From positions 1 to 32,269 of the forward strand of contig ADZZ01000468.1 in the NCBI GenBank assembly GCA_000179315.1: a stretch of DNA of 32,269 nucleotides, given 5' to 3'. Below, piece by piece: positions 8,786-16,300 of this stretch. Within the stretch, counting starts at the first letter, position 1. Every line of letters starts with the position of its first letter. This DNA comes from a delta proteobacterium NaphS2 (lineage in GTDB: Bacteria > Desulfobacterota > DSM-4660 > Desulfatiglandales > Desulfatiglandaceae). A program made the translations under genes and the position numbers. A model generated the notes under the pieces. That model searched no databases. It was given only the letters and a program-made list of their open reading frames with translations, and was not told the origin of the DNA.

Positions 8786-10131
8786 AAGTCCTTCTAATTT
8801 CAACCAATACCCTCACAACCCCCTATCCGGTCTATCCTCTGGGTCTCGACCATGTGGCCGATGCACTTCGGGCGGATCATGATGTAAGAATTGCCGACAT
8901 CAACGCGCTGGGTGACGACAACCTGTTGGTCCCGATTATCGATTCCTTTGCTCCGGACGTGGTGGGCATGTCATTACGAAATATCGACAACACCGATCAA
9001 AGGGATCAGAAAAGCTTCGTGGCGGGGTACCAACGTATCGCCCATTCGGTTCGAAACCATACGGAAGCAACCCTGGTGCTGGGCGGCAGCGGCTTTACTC
9101 TGTTTCCCCGGGAGATGATGGAGGTTCTGGGTGCGGATTACGGTATTGTGGGAGAAGGGGAGCGTCTGGCGGATCTGCTGAAGGCAATGGCGGAAAAAAC
9201 GCCCGTCGCCGGCATTCCCGGAGTCGTTACGCGGAAAGGTTCCCAGGAAATTCCACCCCCGCTGGCAGGCCCCTTCGGCCGAAAACATTTGATGAACAGC
9301 CCCCACCTGCCCTATTATCTCGAACACGGCGGGATGCTGAACCTTCAGACCAAACGGGGGTGTCCTTTCAATTGTATCTATTGCACCTACCCCCATATCG
9401 AAGGAAAAAAATTGCGGTTGATAGAACCCGAAGCCGCGGCCCAGGATGCCTTGCAGCTCCAGGCTGCAGGTGCAGAATATTTTTATATAACGGATTCCGT
9501 ATTCAACTCCCACACGGCTCACAGCATGGCGGTGGCCGAAGCCTTTATTGAAGCGGGCGTCAAAATTCCCTGGGGGGCTTTTTTCGCGCCCGTGGCACCG
9601 CCCGAAGGGTATTTTGAACTGATGGCGCGGGCGGGCCTCACCCATGCCGAGTTCGGCACGGAATCCTTGTGCGATGCCGTACTCAAGAGGTATAGCAAGC
9701 CCTTTTGTGCAACAGACGTATTCAAGGCCCACAAAGCGGCTCTTGAGAGCGGACTGCACGTATCTCATTTTCTGCTATTGGGGGGGCCCGGTGAAAACGA
9801 AAACTCAATCGAAGAAACGCTGACAGGTCTTGACGGGCTCCCCCGGTGCGTCTTCTTTTTTTTCACGGCGTTGCGTATTTACCCGCACACGGATCTCTAT
9901 GATATGGCGGTGACGGAAGGACAAATTTCGGCTTCTACCTCCCTTCTTGAGCCCCGCTTCTATACATCCCGAGAAATTTCCCAGGATGGCATCCTTGCGC
10001 GGCTTGAAAAGCATGCCGAAGGACGTCTCAACTGGGTCGTGGGCGCGGGCGGTGAAAGCATGGCACGGATTGTGGCCCGGTTGTATGAACGGGGACACAC
10101 CGGTCCCCTGTGGGAACATTTGATCCGATGA
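8782..10131 (+). CDS. B12-binding radical SAM protein, right arm of lipid cluster
   Basis: A 449-residue protein with an N-terminal cobalamin-binding-type Rossmann domain (about 1-150, with VLGGSGFTLFP and GIVGEGE) and a radical SAM domain bearing CPFNCIYC (Cys194, Cys198, Cys201). The later TESLCDAVL and HFLLLGGPGENENS segments are typical of the B12-type radical SAM barrel. Members of this broad group occur in gene clusters proposed for ladderane lipid synthesis in anammox bacteria and in hopanoid modification. It starts with TTG overlapping the ketosynthase stop (TTGA), with AGAGG upstream. Coupling to the condensing enzyme suggests that its substrate is the ACP-bound chain. Whether it methylates, cyclises or desaturates is unknown. 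Confidence 0.86.
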   Translation: MKVLLISTNTLTTPYPVYPLGLDHVADALRADHDVRIADINALGDDNLLVPIIDSFAPDVVGMSLRNIDNTDQRDQKSFVAGYQRIAHSVRNHTEATLVLGGSGFTLFPREMMEVLGADYGIVGEGERLADLLKAMAEKTPVAGIPGVVTRKGSQEIPPPLAGPFGRKHLMNSPHLPYYLEHGGMLNLQTKRGCPFNCIYCTYPHIEGKKLRLIEPEAAAQDALQLQAAGAEYFYITDSVFNSHTAHSMAVAEAFIEAGVKIPWGAFFAPVAPPEGYFELMARAGLTHAEFGTESLCDAVLKRYSKPFCATDVFKAHKAALESGLHVSHFLLLGGPGENENSIEETLTGLDGLPRCVFFFFTALRIYPHTDLYDMAVTEGQISASTSLLEPRFYTSREISQDGILARLEKHAEGRLNWVVGAGGESMARIVARLYERGHTGPLWEHLIR

Positions 10132-10134
10132 ATT

Positions 10135-10157
10135 GGCTCATTGCTGACGGCTGATGG
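10135..10157 (+). repeat. Short intergenic repeat-like sequence (GGCTCAT...GGCTGATGG)
   Basis: The 60-base gap in the rightward operon begins with GGCTCATTGCTGACGGCTGATGG. A shorter relative, GGCTCATGGCTGATGG, lies just after the XRE-cupin gene (31608-31623). Both sit right behind a stop codon. They may be remnants of a small dispersed repeat. Confidence 0.35.
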
Positions 10158-10191
10158 GTCTGATTGAAAGGATATTTGAAAGCGTCGGAAC

Positions 10192-10596
10192 ATGAAAATG
10201 GGACAAGCATCTAAAAAGAAATGGTATACTGAGCTCCACACAAAAACCACCGATACCGGGGAAAGGATTCTGCATGCCGAGGTACCGTCCGAATCTCCTT
10301 GGTTTGACGGCCATTTTCCAGGAGACCCGACGCTTCCGGGGATAGCGCAGCTGGAAATGGCACTGGATGCCATCCGACTGGCCGGAAAACGAAACGTGTC
10401 GACCGCGGGATTCAGAAAAGTCCGTTTTAAGCGGGTGATACGGCCCGGCGAAAAACTTGAAATAATTGCCGCGCCCAGAAAATCGGATGAAGACGCTTAT
10501 GTCTTTCGCATCCTGGTCGGCAACGAATTAGCCTGCAACGGCGTAATCTTTGTTAAGGATCCGGGCACGGAACATATGAAGGAGGAGACAGCGTGA
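10192..10596 (+). CDS. FabA/FabZ-like (ApeI-type) hotdog dehydratase
   Basis: A 134-residue hotdog-fold protein. WFDGHFPGDPTLPGIAQLEMA contains the catalytic His41 and Glu55 in the FabA/FabZ arrangement (GHFPGDP...PG..QLE). It should dehydrate a 3-hydroxyacyl-ACP. It differs strongly from the other dehydratase of the cluster. Two unlike dehydratases are also found in aryl-polyene systems, where they work as a pair. Start is the ATG at 10192; a second ATG two codons on is possible because the SD is weak. The stop overlaps the next ACP start (GTGA). The 60-base gap before it is the only sizeable break in the rightward operon. Confidence 0.84.
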   Translation: MKMGQASKKKWYTELHTKTTDTGERILHAEVPSESPWFDGHFPGDPTLPGIAQLEMALDAIRLAGKRNVSTAGFRKVRFKRVIRPGEKLEIIAAPRKSDEDAYVFRILVGNELACNGVIFVKDPGTEHMKEETA

Positions 10597-10856
10597 AAAA
10601 AAATCTAAAGGACATCACCGTCCATGTTGCAGAAATCATGATCGACGAATTAAAACTGGAGGATGTAACCCCCGAGACATTTGATCCTGAAATTGACCTG
10701 GTGGACGAGGTGGGTATCGACAGCATGGATCTGGCCACGGTAGCACTGGTGCTGCAGGATGAATACGGTATCCGCATCGACGAAGACGATTATATCAACC
10801 TCACGACCCTCAACCGCATCGCCCGCTACGTGCAAGATAAAATGGCTGCCTCCTAG
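10593..10856 (+). CDS. Acyl carrier protein 2 of the lipid cluster
   Basis: An 87-residue acidic ACP. The phosphopantetheine serine is Ser44 in EVGIDSMDLATV. The start is GTG inside the preceding stop (GTGA), with a very strong GGAGGAG site (10580-10586) at ideal spacing. It closes the rightward operon and converges with an aminotransferase 31 bases further on, with no clear terminator hairpin between them. Having two ACPs in one short cluster is typical of polyene and ladderane-like systems, where one may hold the starter and the other the growing chain; that split is inference. Confidence 0.88.
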   Translation: MKKNLKDITVHVAEIMIDELKLEDVTPETFDPEIDLVDEVGIDSMDLATVALVLQDEYGIRIDEDDYINLTTLNRIARYVQDKMAAS

Positions 10857-10887
10857 GAATGTTGCCTTCCGCAAAAAAAGAGGATGT

Positions 10888-12096
10888 TCAGCGCTTCGCG
10901 GTTGCCGTCGTTTCGATGGCCAGCCGAAGCGTCCCCAGCCCGTCCATCAATTGCCCGTGTTCAATATTCAGCGCGGGAAAGACCCGGATGCCGTTTCCCT
11001 GGGTCAGACAGACAAAGACCTTTCCGGACAAACATTCGGCCATGACCCGGGCGGCCGTTGATTCGTCGACGAACTCCACCAGCAGCAGGAGCCCCTTTCC
11101 GCGGACATCCGATACGGCGCCGGCGTAACGTTCTTTCCATTGAAGCATCTCGTCAAGGGCAACTTTTCCCAATGCTGCAACATGGGCGCTGATACAGTGG
11201 TCCAGGAGATATCGGATCACGTTTTGCGCAACGGCGCAGGCAAGGGGATTGCCGCAGTAGGTGCCGCCGTGATCGCCGATCTCAAATCGGCTTGACACTT
11301 CTTCGGACACGGCGAAGGCACCCAGGGGAAAACCGCCGGCGATACCTTTTGCCATGGTCAGAAAATCGGCCCGGGCCTTGGTGTCGTCCATGGCGAACAT
11401 GGGTCCCGTGCGACAGAAGCCGGTCTGGATTTCATCCACGATCAGAAGGGTGCCGTTGGCCCGGCACAGGTCGGAGACCTTCTCCAGATAGTCATGGGAC
11501 GGCACGCGGACGCCCCCTTCCCCCTGAACCGGCTCCACGATGACGGCGGCCACATCCTCATCCAGGGCGGAAGAAAGGGCAGGCACATCATTATAAGGGA
11601 CAAACAGATAGCCTGGCATCAGGGGGTTGTATTTTTCCCGGTGTTTCGCCTGGCCCGTGGCCGATGCGGTGCTGATGGTGCGGCCGTGAAAGCTCCCTTT
11701 TGTGGCAATCACCTTGTGACGGCCGGTAGCCTTTCGGGCCAGCTTGATGGCCGCGTCGTTGGCCTCCGCTCCGCTGTTCGAAAAAAAGACCCGTGTCAGG
11801 TTGGCCGGCAATATCTCGGCCAAAAGAGTCAACAACCGCGAACGGACCGGTGAGTAGGTGAGGCCGGAGTTGGGGTTTTGCAGAATACGCCCGGACTGCT
11901 CGTTCAAGGCGCTTTGAATGACGGGATGGGCATGGCCGATGCACGTAACACCCCAGCCCGCCGTTAAGTCGAGATACCGGTTCCCTTCCTCATCCCAGAC
12001 ATAAACCCCCTCCCCTCTTTCAATGGAAACGGCCGTCTTCTTGAAGAAGGGCGGCATGTGTTCATTTTCAATTGCGATTGTTTCAGTGGTTGTCAT
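10888..12096 (-). CDS. Class III PLP aminotransferase (acetylornithine/ornithine type)
   Basis: A 402-residue fold-type I PLP enzyme. Features are NSGAEANDAAIKLAR for phosphate binding, GSFHGRT, the VDEIQTGFCRTG segment with the aspartate that contacts the PLP nitrogen, and TMAKGIAGGFPLGA with the Schiff-base lysine. HGGTYCGNPLACAVA is the usual class III signature. Length and pattern match the ArgD / succinylornithine / 4-aminobutyrate group, which transfers a terminal amino group to 2-oxoglutarate. Several substrates share this pattern and no arginine genes lie nearby, so I give no symbol. It converges on the lipid cluster and follows the molybdopterin enzyme on the same strand after about 100 bases. 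A role in the lipid product is possible but unsupported. Confidence 0.85.
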   Translation of the reverse strand: MTTTETIAIENEHMPPFFKKTAVSIERGEGVYVWDEEGNRYLDLTAGWGVTCIGHAHPVIQSALNEQSGRILQNPNSGLTYSPVRSRLLTLLAEILPANLTRVFFSNSGAEANDAAIKLARKATGRHKVIATKGSFHGRTISTASATGQAKHREKYNPLMPGYLFVPYNDVPALSSALDEDVAAVIVEPVQGEGGVRVPSHDYLEKVSDLCRANGTLLIVDEIQTGFCRTGPMFAMDDTKARADFLTMAKGIAGGFPLGAFAVSEEVSSRFEIGDHGGTYCGNPLACAVAQNVIRYLLDHCISAHVAALGKVALDEMLQWKERYAGAVSDVRGKGLLLLVEFVDESTAARVMAECLSGKVFVCLTQGNGIRVFPALNIEHGQLMDGLGTLRLAIETTATAKR

Positions 12097-12198
12097 AATT
12101 TCCCTCGCCGGTATGGACTCATTTCAACACGACATTTAAGCGGTGGACACGCCAAGGTTTTTCACCCGGAAAATACCACCGGGAATGTGTAAGTGCCT

Positions 12199-14382
12199 TT
12201 AGTCCTCTTTTTCTATGCTGCACAACAGCGCAGAATGAGGCCAACTGCCAATTTCCGGACTGCAAAACTCAGGGGCATCCGGGCAAAGAAGGTTGGTGTT
12301 CGATTCGAAGACGCCGAAAAGTTCCGGAAGCTTTGGGGCACGCTCCGGGAACCACCACGAATGTTGTACGTCGGCCATCTTGGGATGGATGGCATCCGAA
12401 ATCTTGACGCGCTGGCGTATGGAACCCAAAGGGGTCGAAATCACGGCCCAGTCCCCCGTGGACAGCCCCAATTTTTCAGCTGTTTCGGGGTGAATCGTGA
12501 CCAAAGGATCGGGTACTTTTTGACGGGCCTTTTCGATTTGTCGCTGTTCGGAATGATACATGGGCATGAAGCGGCTTCCCGTGATGAGGATCAGAGGATA
12601 TTCCTCCGCCACCTTTGGATTGCCCTTCGGGCTCCAGACCGGCTCATGATATTGAGGAAGAGAATCCGCCCCCAGTTCTTCGAAAATCGAGGATTTAAGC
12701 TCGACTTTACCTGAAGGGGTGCCGAATCCGAACCGTTCGTAACGACGATATTCCATCCGGCCTAGGATCCCGTATTGATCCACCAGTTTCTTAAACGTCA
12801 GCCCCACCGGCTCCAGACAATAGTCATACACTTCTTCCACGGTCTTCCAAGGCCAGTTTTCTTCCTGACCCAGCCGTACCCCCAAGCCGCGGTAAAAGTC
12901 ATAGCTGTTTCGGCGTTCGTAAATCGGCGCGATTCCCTGCGGGCAGGCCATGCAGAATCCGCCGGTCAACCAGAGTTCAGGTTGCTCCACCGTGGTGGAC
13001 GCAGGAAAAACATAATCGGCCAAGGCGGCGGACGGGGTCATGTAGTAATCCATAACCACGTAGAGCCGGAGGGCCTGAAGGGCCTCAAACACGCGTTTGG
13101 TATTGGGTAAGGCCAGAAGCGGGTTGTTTGCCAAGGTGATTGCGGCTGTTACCGGATACGGCTTACCGGTAATAATGGCGTCCATAACCGCTCTGGCATG
13201 TGCCAGGTTGGAGTGCCATGCCTCTGGCGCGGCCACGTAGCCCGAGGGCAGTCTTTTGTTGGCCTTCTGGTTCCGCTCCCATCCGGGAAACCCGAAAAAG
13301 GGATACATGTCGGCGCCTAACTGCTTGGCACGCTGGCTTTCGGGAATGGCGTCATTCATCTCAAGATGTTCCCAGTCGTGGATTTTTCCGATGTCTCCGG
13401 CCATACTGAAGACATCACCGCCGGGAATCTCCAAGTTGCCGGTAATGGCCCGCAAAATGGCCCGGCCCCTCGCGCACTGCGTGGAATTGATGCCCTGTTT
13501 ATCCAGCCCCAATCCAAAGGGAATCACGGCCGGTCTGACCGTCGCATACATTTTTGCGGCTTCAATAATGAGATCGGCCGGCACCGAAGTTGTTTCAGAA
13601 ACCTTCTCCGGGGTGTAGGGTTCAACCGCGGCTTTAAGCTCTTCAAAACCGACGGTCCAGTTGGCGACGAAGTCATGGTCATACAGGTTCTCCTCGATAA
13701 TCAGGCGAATCCAACCCAGCATCAGGGCAAGGTCCGTGCCCGGGCGAATCTGCAACCATAAATCCGCCATCTCCGCCTCTTTTATCCTTCGAGGGTCAAT
13801 GACGATCAGCTTGGCGCCATTTTTGCTTGCTTTAACGAGTTGAGGATATAGACCGATAGGGCTGGATTTTGAGGCATTACAGCCCCACAGAACCATACAT
13901 TTTGCGTCCAACACTTCACTGCCCATGACCACCCCTCCGTAAGTGGCGTATTCAGTGGCATAAGTTGGGCAAAAGCAAATGTTGTTTACACCACAGGTAT
14001 TGGGAGATCCGAACAGGTTAAAAAAGCGACGGCAATCCCAATGGTAAGTACGCCTGGTACCGTGCGTGAAAGTGAGGGTTTCAGCGCCGTATGTATCTTT
14101 CAAGCTTGATAATTTTTCAGCCACCTCGTCCAGGGCTTGGTCCCAGGTTACCTGCTGCCAACGGCCTTGTCCTCTCTCGCCGGTTCTTTTTAAAGGATAA
14201 TTCAAGCGTTGCGGATGATATAGGTGATCCAGCATCAATCGACCGCGTTCGCAGATGGCTCCCCGGGTGATGGGATGATCCGGATCGCCCGCGACTTTTA
14301 CAACTTTGCCATTTTCAATGTGTAACAAGGTACCGCATCGCGGATGGCAAAGGCCGCAATAGCTTCTGCGAATTTCACTCAT
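12199..14382 (-). CDS. Single-subunit molybdopterin (DMSO-reductase superfamily) enzyme
   Basis: A 727-residue Mo/W-bis-MGD protein. The N-terminal [4Fe-4S] motif is Cys9, Cys12, Cys16, Cys44 (YCGLCHPRCG ... GAICERG). The segment NICFCPTYATEY (Cys136/Cys138) sits where family members place a cysteine metal ligand. PRRIKEAEMADLWLQIRPGTD is a cofactor-binding signature. There is no Tat signal, so it should be cytoplasmic. No electron-transfer or membrane subunit gene is adjacent. Size and N-terminal layout resemble acetylene hydratase and other stand-alone members, but it could equally be a reductase or dehydrogenase. AGGAGG precedes the ATG. The divergent TetR gene and operator over its promoter suggest substrate-induced expression. 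Confidence 0.88.
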   Translation of the reverse strand: MSEIRRSYCGLCHPRCGTLLHIENGKVVKVAGDPDHPITRGAICERGRLMLDHLYHPQRLNYPLKRTGERGQGRWQQVTWDQALDEVAEKLSSLKDTYGAETLTFTHGTRRTYHWDCRRFFNLFGSPNTCGVNNICFCPTYATEYATYGGVVMGSEVLDAKCMVLWGCNASKSSPIGLYPQLVKASKNGAKLIVIDPRRIKEAEMADLWLQIRPGTDLALMLGWIRLIIEENLYDHDFVANWTVGFEELKAAVEPYTPEKVSETTSVPADLIIEAAKMYATVRPAVIPFGLGLDKQGINSTQCARGRAILRAITGNLEIPGGDVFSMAGDIGKIHDWEHLEMNDAIPESQRAKQLGADMYPFFGFPGWERNQKANKRLPSGYVAAPEAWHSNLAHARAVMDAIITGKPYPVTAAITLANNPLLALPNTKRVFEALQALRLYVVMDYYMTPSAALADYVFPASTTVEQPELWLTGGFCMACPQGIAPIYERRNSYDFYRGLGVRLGQEENWPWKTVEEVYDYCLEPVGLTFKKLVDQYGILGRMEYRRYERFGFGTPSGKVELKSSIFEELGADSLPQYHEPVWSPKGNPKVAEEYPLILITGSRFMPMYHSEQRQIEKARQKVPDPLVTIHPETAEKLGLSTGDWAVISTPLGSIRQRVKISDAIHPKMADVQHSWWFPERAPKLPELFGVFESNTNLLCPDAPEFCSPEIGSWPHSALLCSIEKED

Positions 14383-14512
14383 TTTCGCCTCCTATTTTTA
14401 TCGAAAGATTTTTGACCGCTTACAATTCATGGACCGACCGGCCTCGATGAAAAACAGCCGCTCCCGCAGTTCGGCCGCGGCCGCCACCACAATAAATATT
14501 TAACTTGACCGG

Positions 14513-14563
14513 ATTCTATGATAAAATAGACTGAGAGTCAATTTTAAATAGACTATTGGTCAA
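14513..14563 (-). promoter_or_regulatory. Promoter of the molybdopterin gene overlapped by a paired TetR-type operator
   Basis: Two 15-base near-palindromes, TAGACTGAGAGTCAA (14527-14541) and TAGACTATTGGTCAA (14549-14563), lie with centres 22 bases apart, about two helical turns. On the minus strand the first contains the -35 box TTGACT (14536-14541), followed after 17 bases by TAGAAT (14513-14518). A bound regulator would block the leftward gene. The sites lie between that gene and the divergent TetR gene. Confidence 0.75.
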
Positions 14564-14645
14564 AAATGTTGTTAATGTTCACGCCCGGTGTCGCGCGGAG
14601 GAATTCAATCGTTGAACGCGCCACATAACCGATAAGGAGAAAAAT

Positions 14646-15290
14646 ATGAAACAGCCAACCTCAGTCTCCGGACAACTGACGGCCCGAAGGGGCACCCGTC
14701 GGGTCGGCGCGCCGCCGGGTCCACGGAAGGCGGATTTGAGACGCGCAACTTTGATTGAAGCCGCCGGCAAGCTATTCGTGAAAAAGGGCTACGAGGCCAC
14801 GACCATGGATGAGATCGCCGCCGCTGCCGGTTTCGCAAAGGGTACGCTTTACCATTATTTTGCGAACAAGGCCGAACTGCTTGAGGTTTTGCTGGAAGGT
14901 TTCGAAAAAGAGGTCATGCGCCGTGTCCGCTCACGGTTGGAAAACTGCCCTGTCGATGACTGGCGCGGACGCATCAGGGCATGGATCAACGGGGCGGTCG
15001 ACGCCTACTTCGAAATGAGCGAACTTCATGACGTGGCGGTCTACGGCTTGGGAATGCCGTTTCGATACGCAATGGCTGATTCCGAAATCACCCGATATCT
15101 TGCAAAGTTGATTCGTAATGGCGCCAGGGCAGGGGCTTGGCGCGTTGATGATGAACGTTGGACTGCGGTAATCATGTTTTACGGCTTTCGCGGCGGTTGC
15201 GATGAGGCCATCATGGGAGCACAGCGCGCGGAAGACGTACCAAAAAAACTAAACGATTTGTTTCTGCGAATGTTGGGTGCGTATGACTGA
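14646..15290 (+). CDS. TetR-family transcriptional regulator
   Basis: A 214-residue protein. After a basic, disordered start (about 1-28) comes the TetR helix-turn-helix. ATLIEAAGKLFVKKGYEATTMDEIAAAAG leads to FAKGTLYHYFANKAELL (about residues 33-80), close to the family consensus. The C-terminal helical half would bind an effector. It is divergent from the molybdopterin gene, and a paired operator lies between the two genes over the latter's promoter. A local repressor role is therefore the simplest reading. The effector is unknown and may be the enzyme's substrate. Confidence 0.9.
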   Translation: MKQPTSVSGQLTARRGTRRVGAPPGPRKADLRRATLIEAAGKLFVKKGYEATTMDEIAAAAGFAKGTLYHYFANKAELLEVLLEGFEKEVMRRVRSRLENCPVDDWRGRIRAWINGAVDAYFEMSELHDVAVYGLGMPFRYAMADSEITRYLAKLIRNGARAGAWRVDDERWTAVIMFYGFRGGCDEAIMGAQRAEDVPKKLNDLFLRMLGAYD

Positions 15291-15481
15291 GAAAAAGAGC
15301 GCAGATGCTGCGGATGATACGACCATTGCAGACGTATCGACAAAGTTTTCGTTAGTGGAATAGAAACGCATTCGTCTCAAAGGAGATCCTTCATCCCCAG
15401 CCTGCCCATTACGCCGTGGCAACAAACGCCCTATTGTGTTAATAGGAAGCATTTTTCTTGAGAAAATGGGATTCAAAGAAA

Positions 15482-16300
15482 ATGAAACTTAAGACTTTCG
15501 TACCGAACCTAAAACGCTGGATCGGACGCTATGTTGGACAATTTGCCTCTGTGGACCCCGACATTCAAGCGGCCCTTGACCTCAAACTGGCCCATACCAG
15601 GCGGGTAAGTGACGCTGCCAAAGATATCGGAAAAAGTGAGGGGCTGTTTGGCGAGGCGCTTCATATGGCTGAAGTCACAGCGCTCTTGCATGACATTGGC
15701 CGGTTTGAACAATTTCAAAAATACAAGACTTTTTCTGATGCAAAATCCGAGGACCACGCGGCGCTGGGCGTTCATGTCATTCAAAAAGAAGGCATTTTGC
15801 AGTCCATTGAGGATGAGAAGGCACAGATAATTTTAGAGGCCGTGCGGTGCCACAACAAAGCTGCCCTTCCGGTCACTGAAAACGCAACCGGGCTTTTTTT
15901 CATGAAACTTTTAAGGGATGCGGACAAAGTAGATATCTGGTATGTGGTAACCGACTACTACCGGCGTGCCCACGAAAGACGGAACGAGACCCTTGAGCTG
16001 AACCTTCCGGATGCGCCATGGGTATCGGATGCCGTATGCCGCTCCCTCATGGAAGGAGACATCGTTCAGATGAAGGATATGAGGACCTTAAATGACTTCA
16101 AACTACTTCAACTGGGTTGGATTTATGATGTCAATTTCAAGCGCACTTTTGAAATCGTTAAGGAAAGAAGATACCTGGAACAGATTCGAGGTGCGCTTCC
16201 TGAAAAATCAATCCCGATTGACGCGGTTTACCAACGGGCACTGGCCTATCTTGATGAAAAAACCGGCGATACACAGACAAAAAAGGGGGCGGCCCCATGA
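15482..16300 (+). CDS. HD-domain phosphohydrolase
   Basis: A 272-residue protein with the metal-binding HD pattern: His38 in LAHTRRVS, His70-Asp71 in ALLHDIGRFEQF, and a later aspartate in LLRDADKVDIW. HD enzymes hydrolyse phosphate esters of nucleotides and related metabolites. I start at the ATG eight codons into the open frame, because the earlier TTG adds only a lysine-rich stub. The stop overlaps the DUF89 start by four bases (ATGA), so the two are translated together. The substrate is unknown. Pairing with a metabolite-repair phosphatase hints at clean-up of a phosphorylated compound. Confidence 0.85.
   Translation: MKLKTFVPNLKRWIGRYVGQFASVDPDIQAALDLKLAHTRRVSDAAKDIGKSEGLFGEALHMAEVTALLHDIGRFEQFQKYKTFSDAKSEDHAALGVHVIQKEGILQSIEDEKAQIILEAVRCHNKAALPVTENATGLFFMKLLRDADKVDIWYVVTDYYRRAHERRNETLELNLPDAPWVSDAVCRSLMEGDIVQMKDMRTLNDFKLLQLGWIYDVNFKRTFEIVKERRYLEQIRGALPEKSIPIDAVYQRALAYLDEKTGDTQTKKGAAP

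Noticed and set aside
10857-10887. Terminator between the convergent ACP and aminotransferase genes
   Set aside because: Only 30 bases with no stable hairpin followed by a T-run on either strand.
10888-12096. Naming the aminotransferase argD
   Set aside because: The same motifs occur in acetylornithine, succinylornithine and 4-aminobutyrate enzymes, and no arginine genes are nearby.
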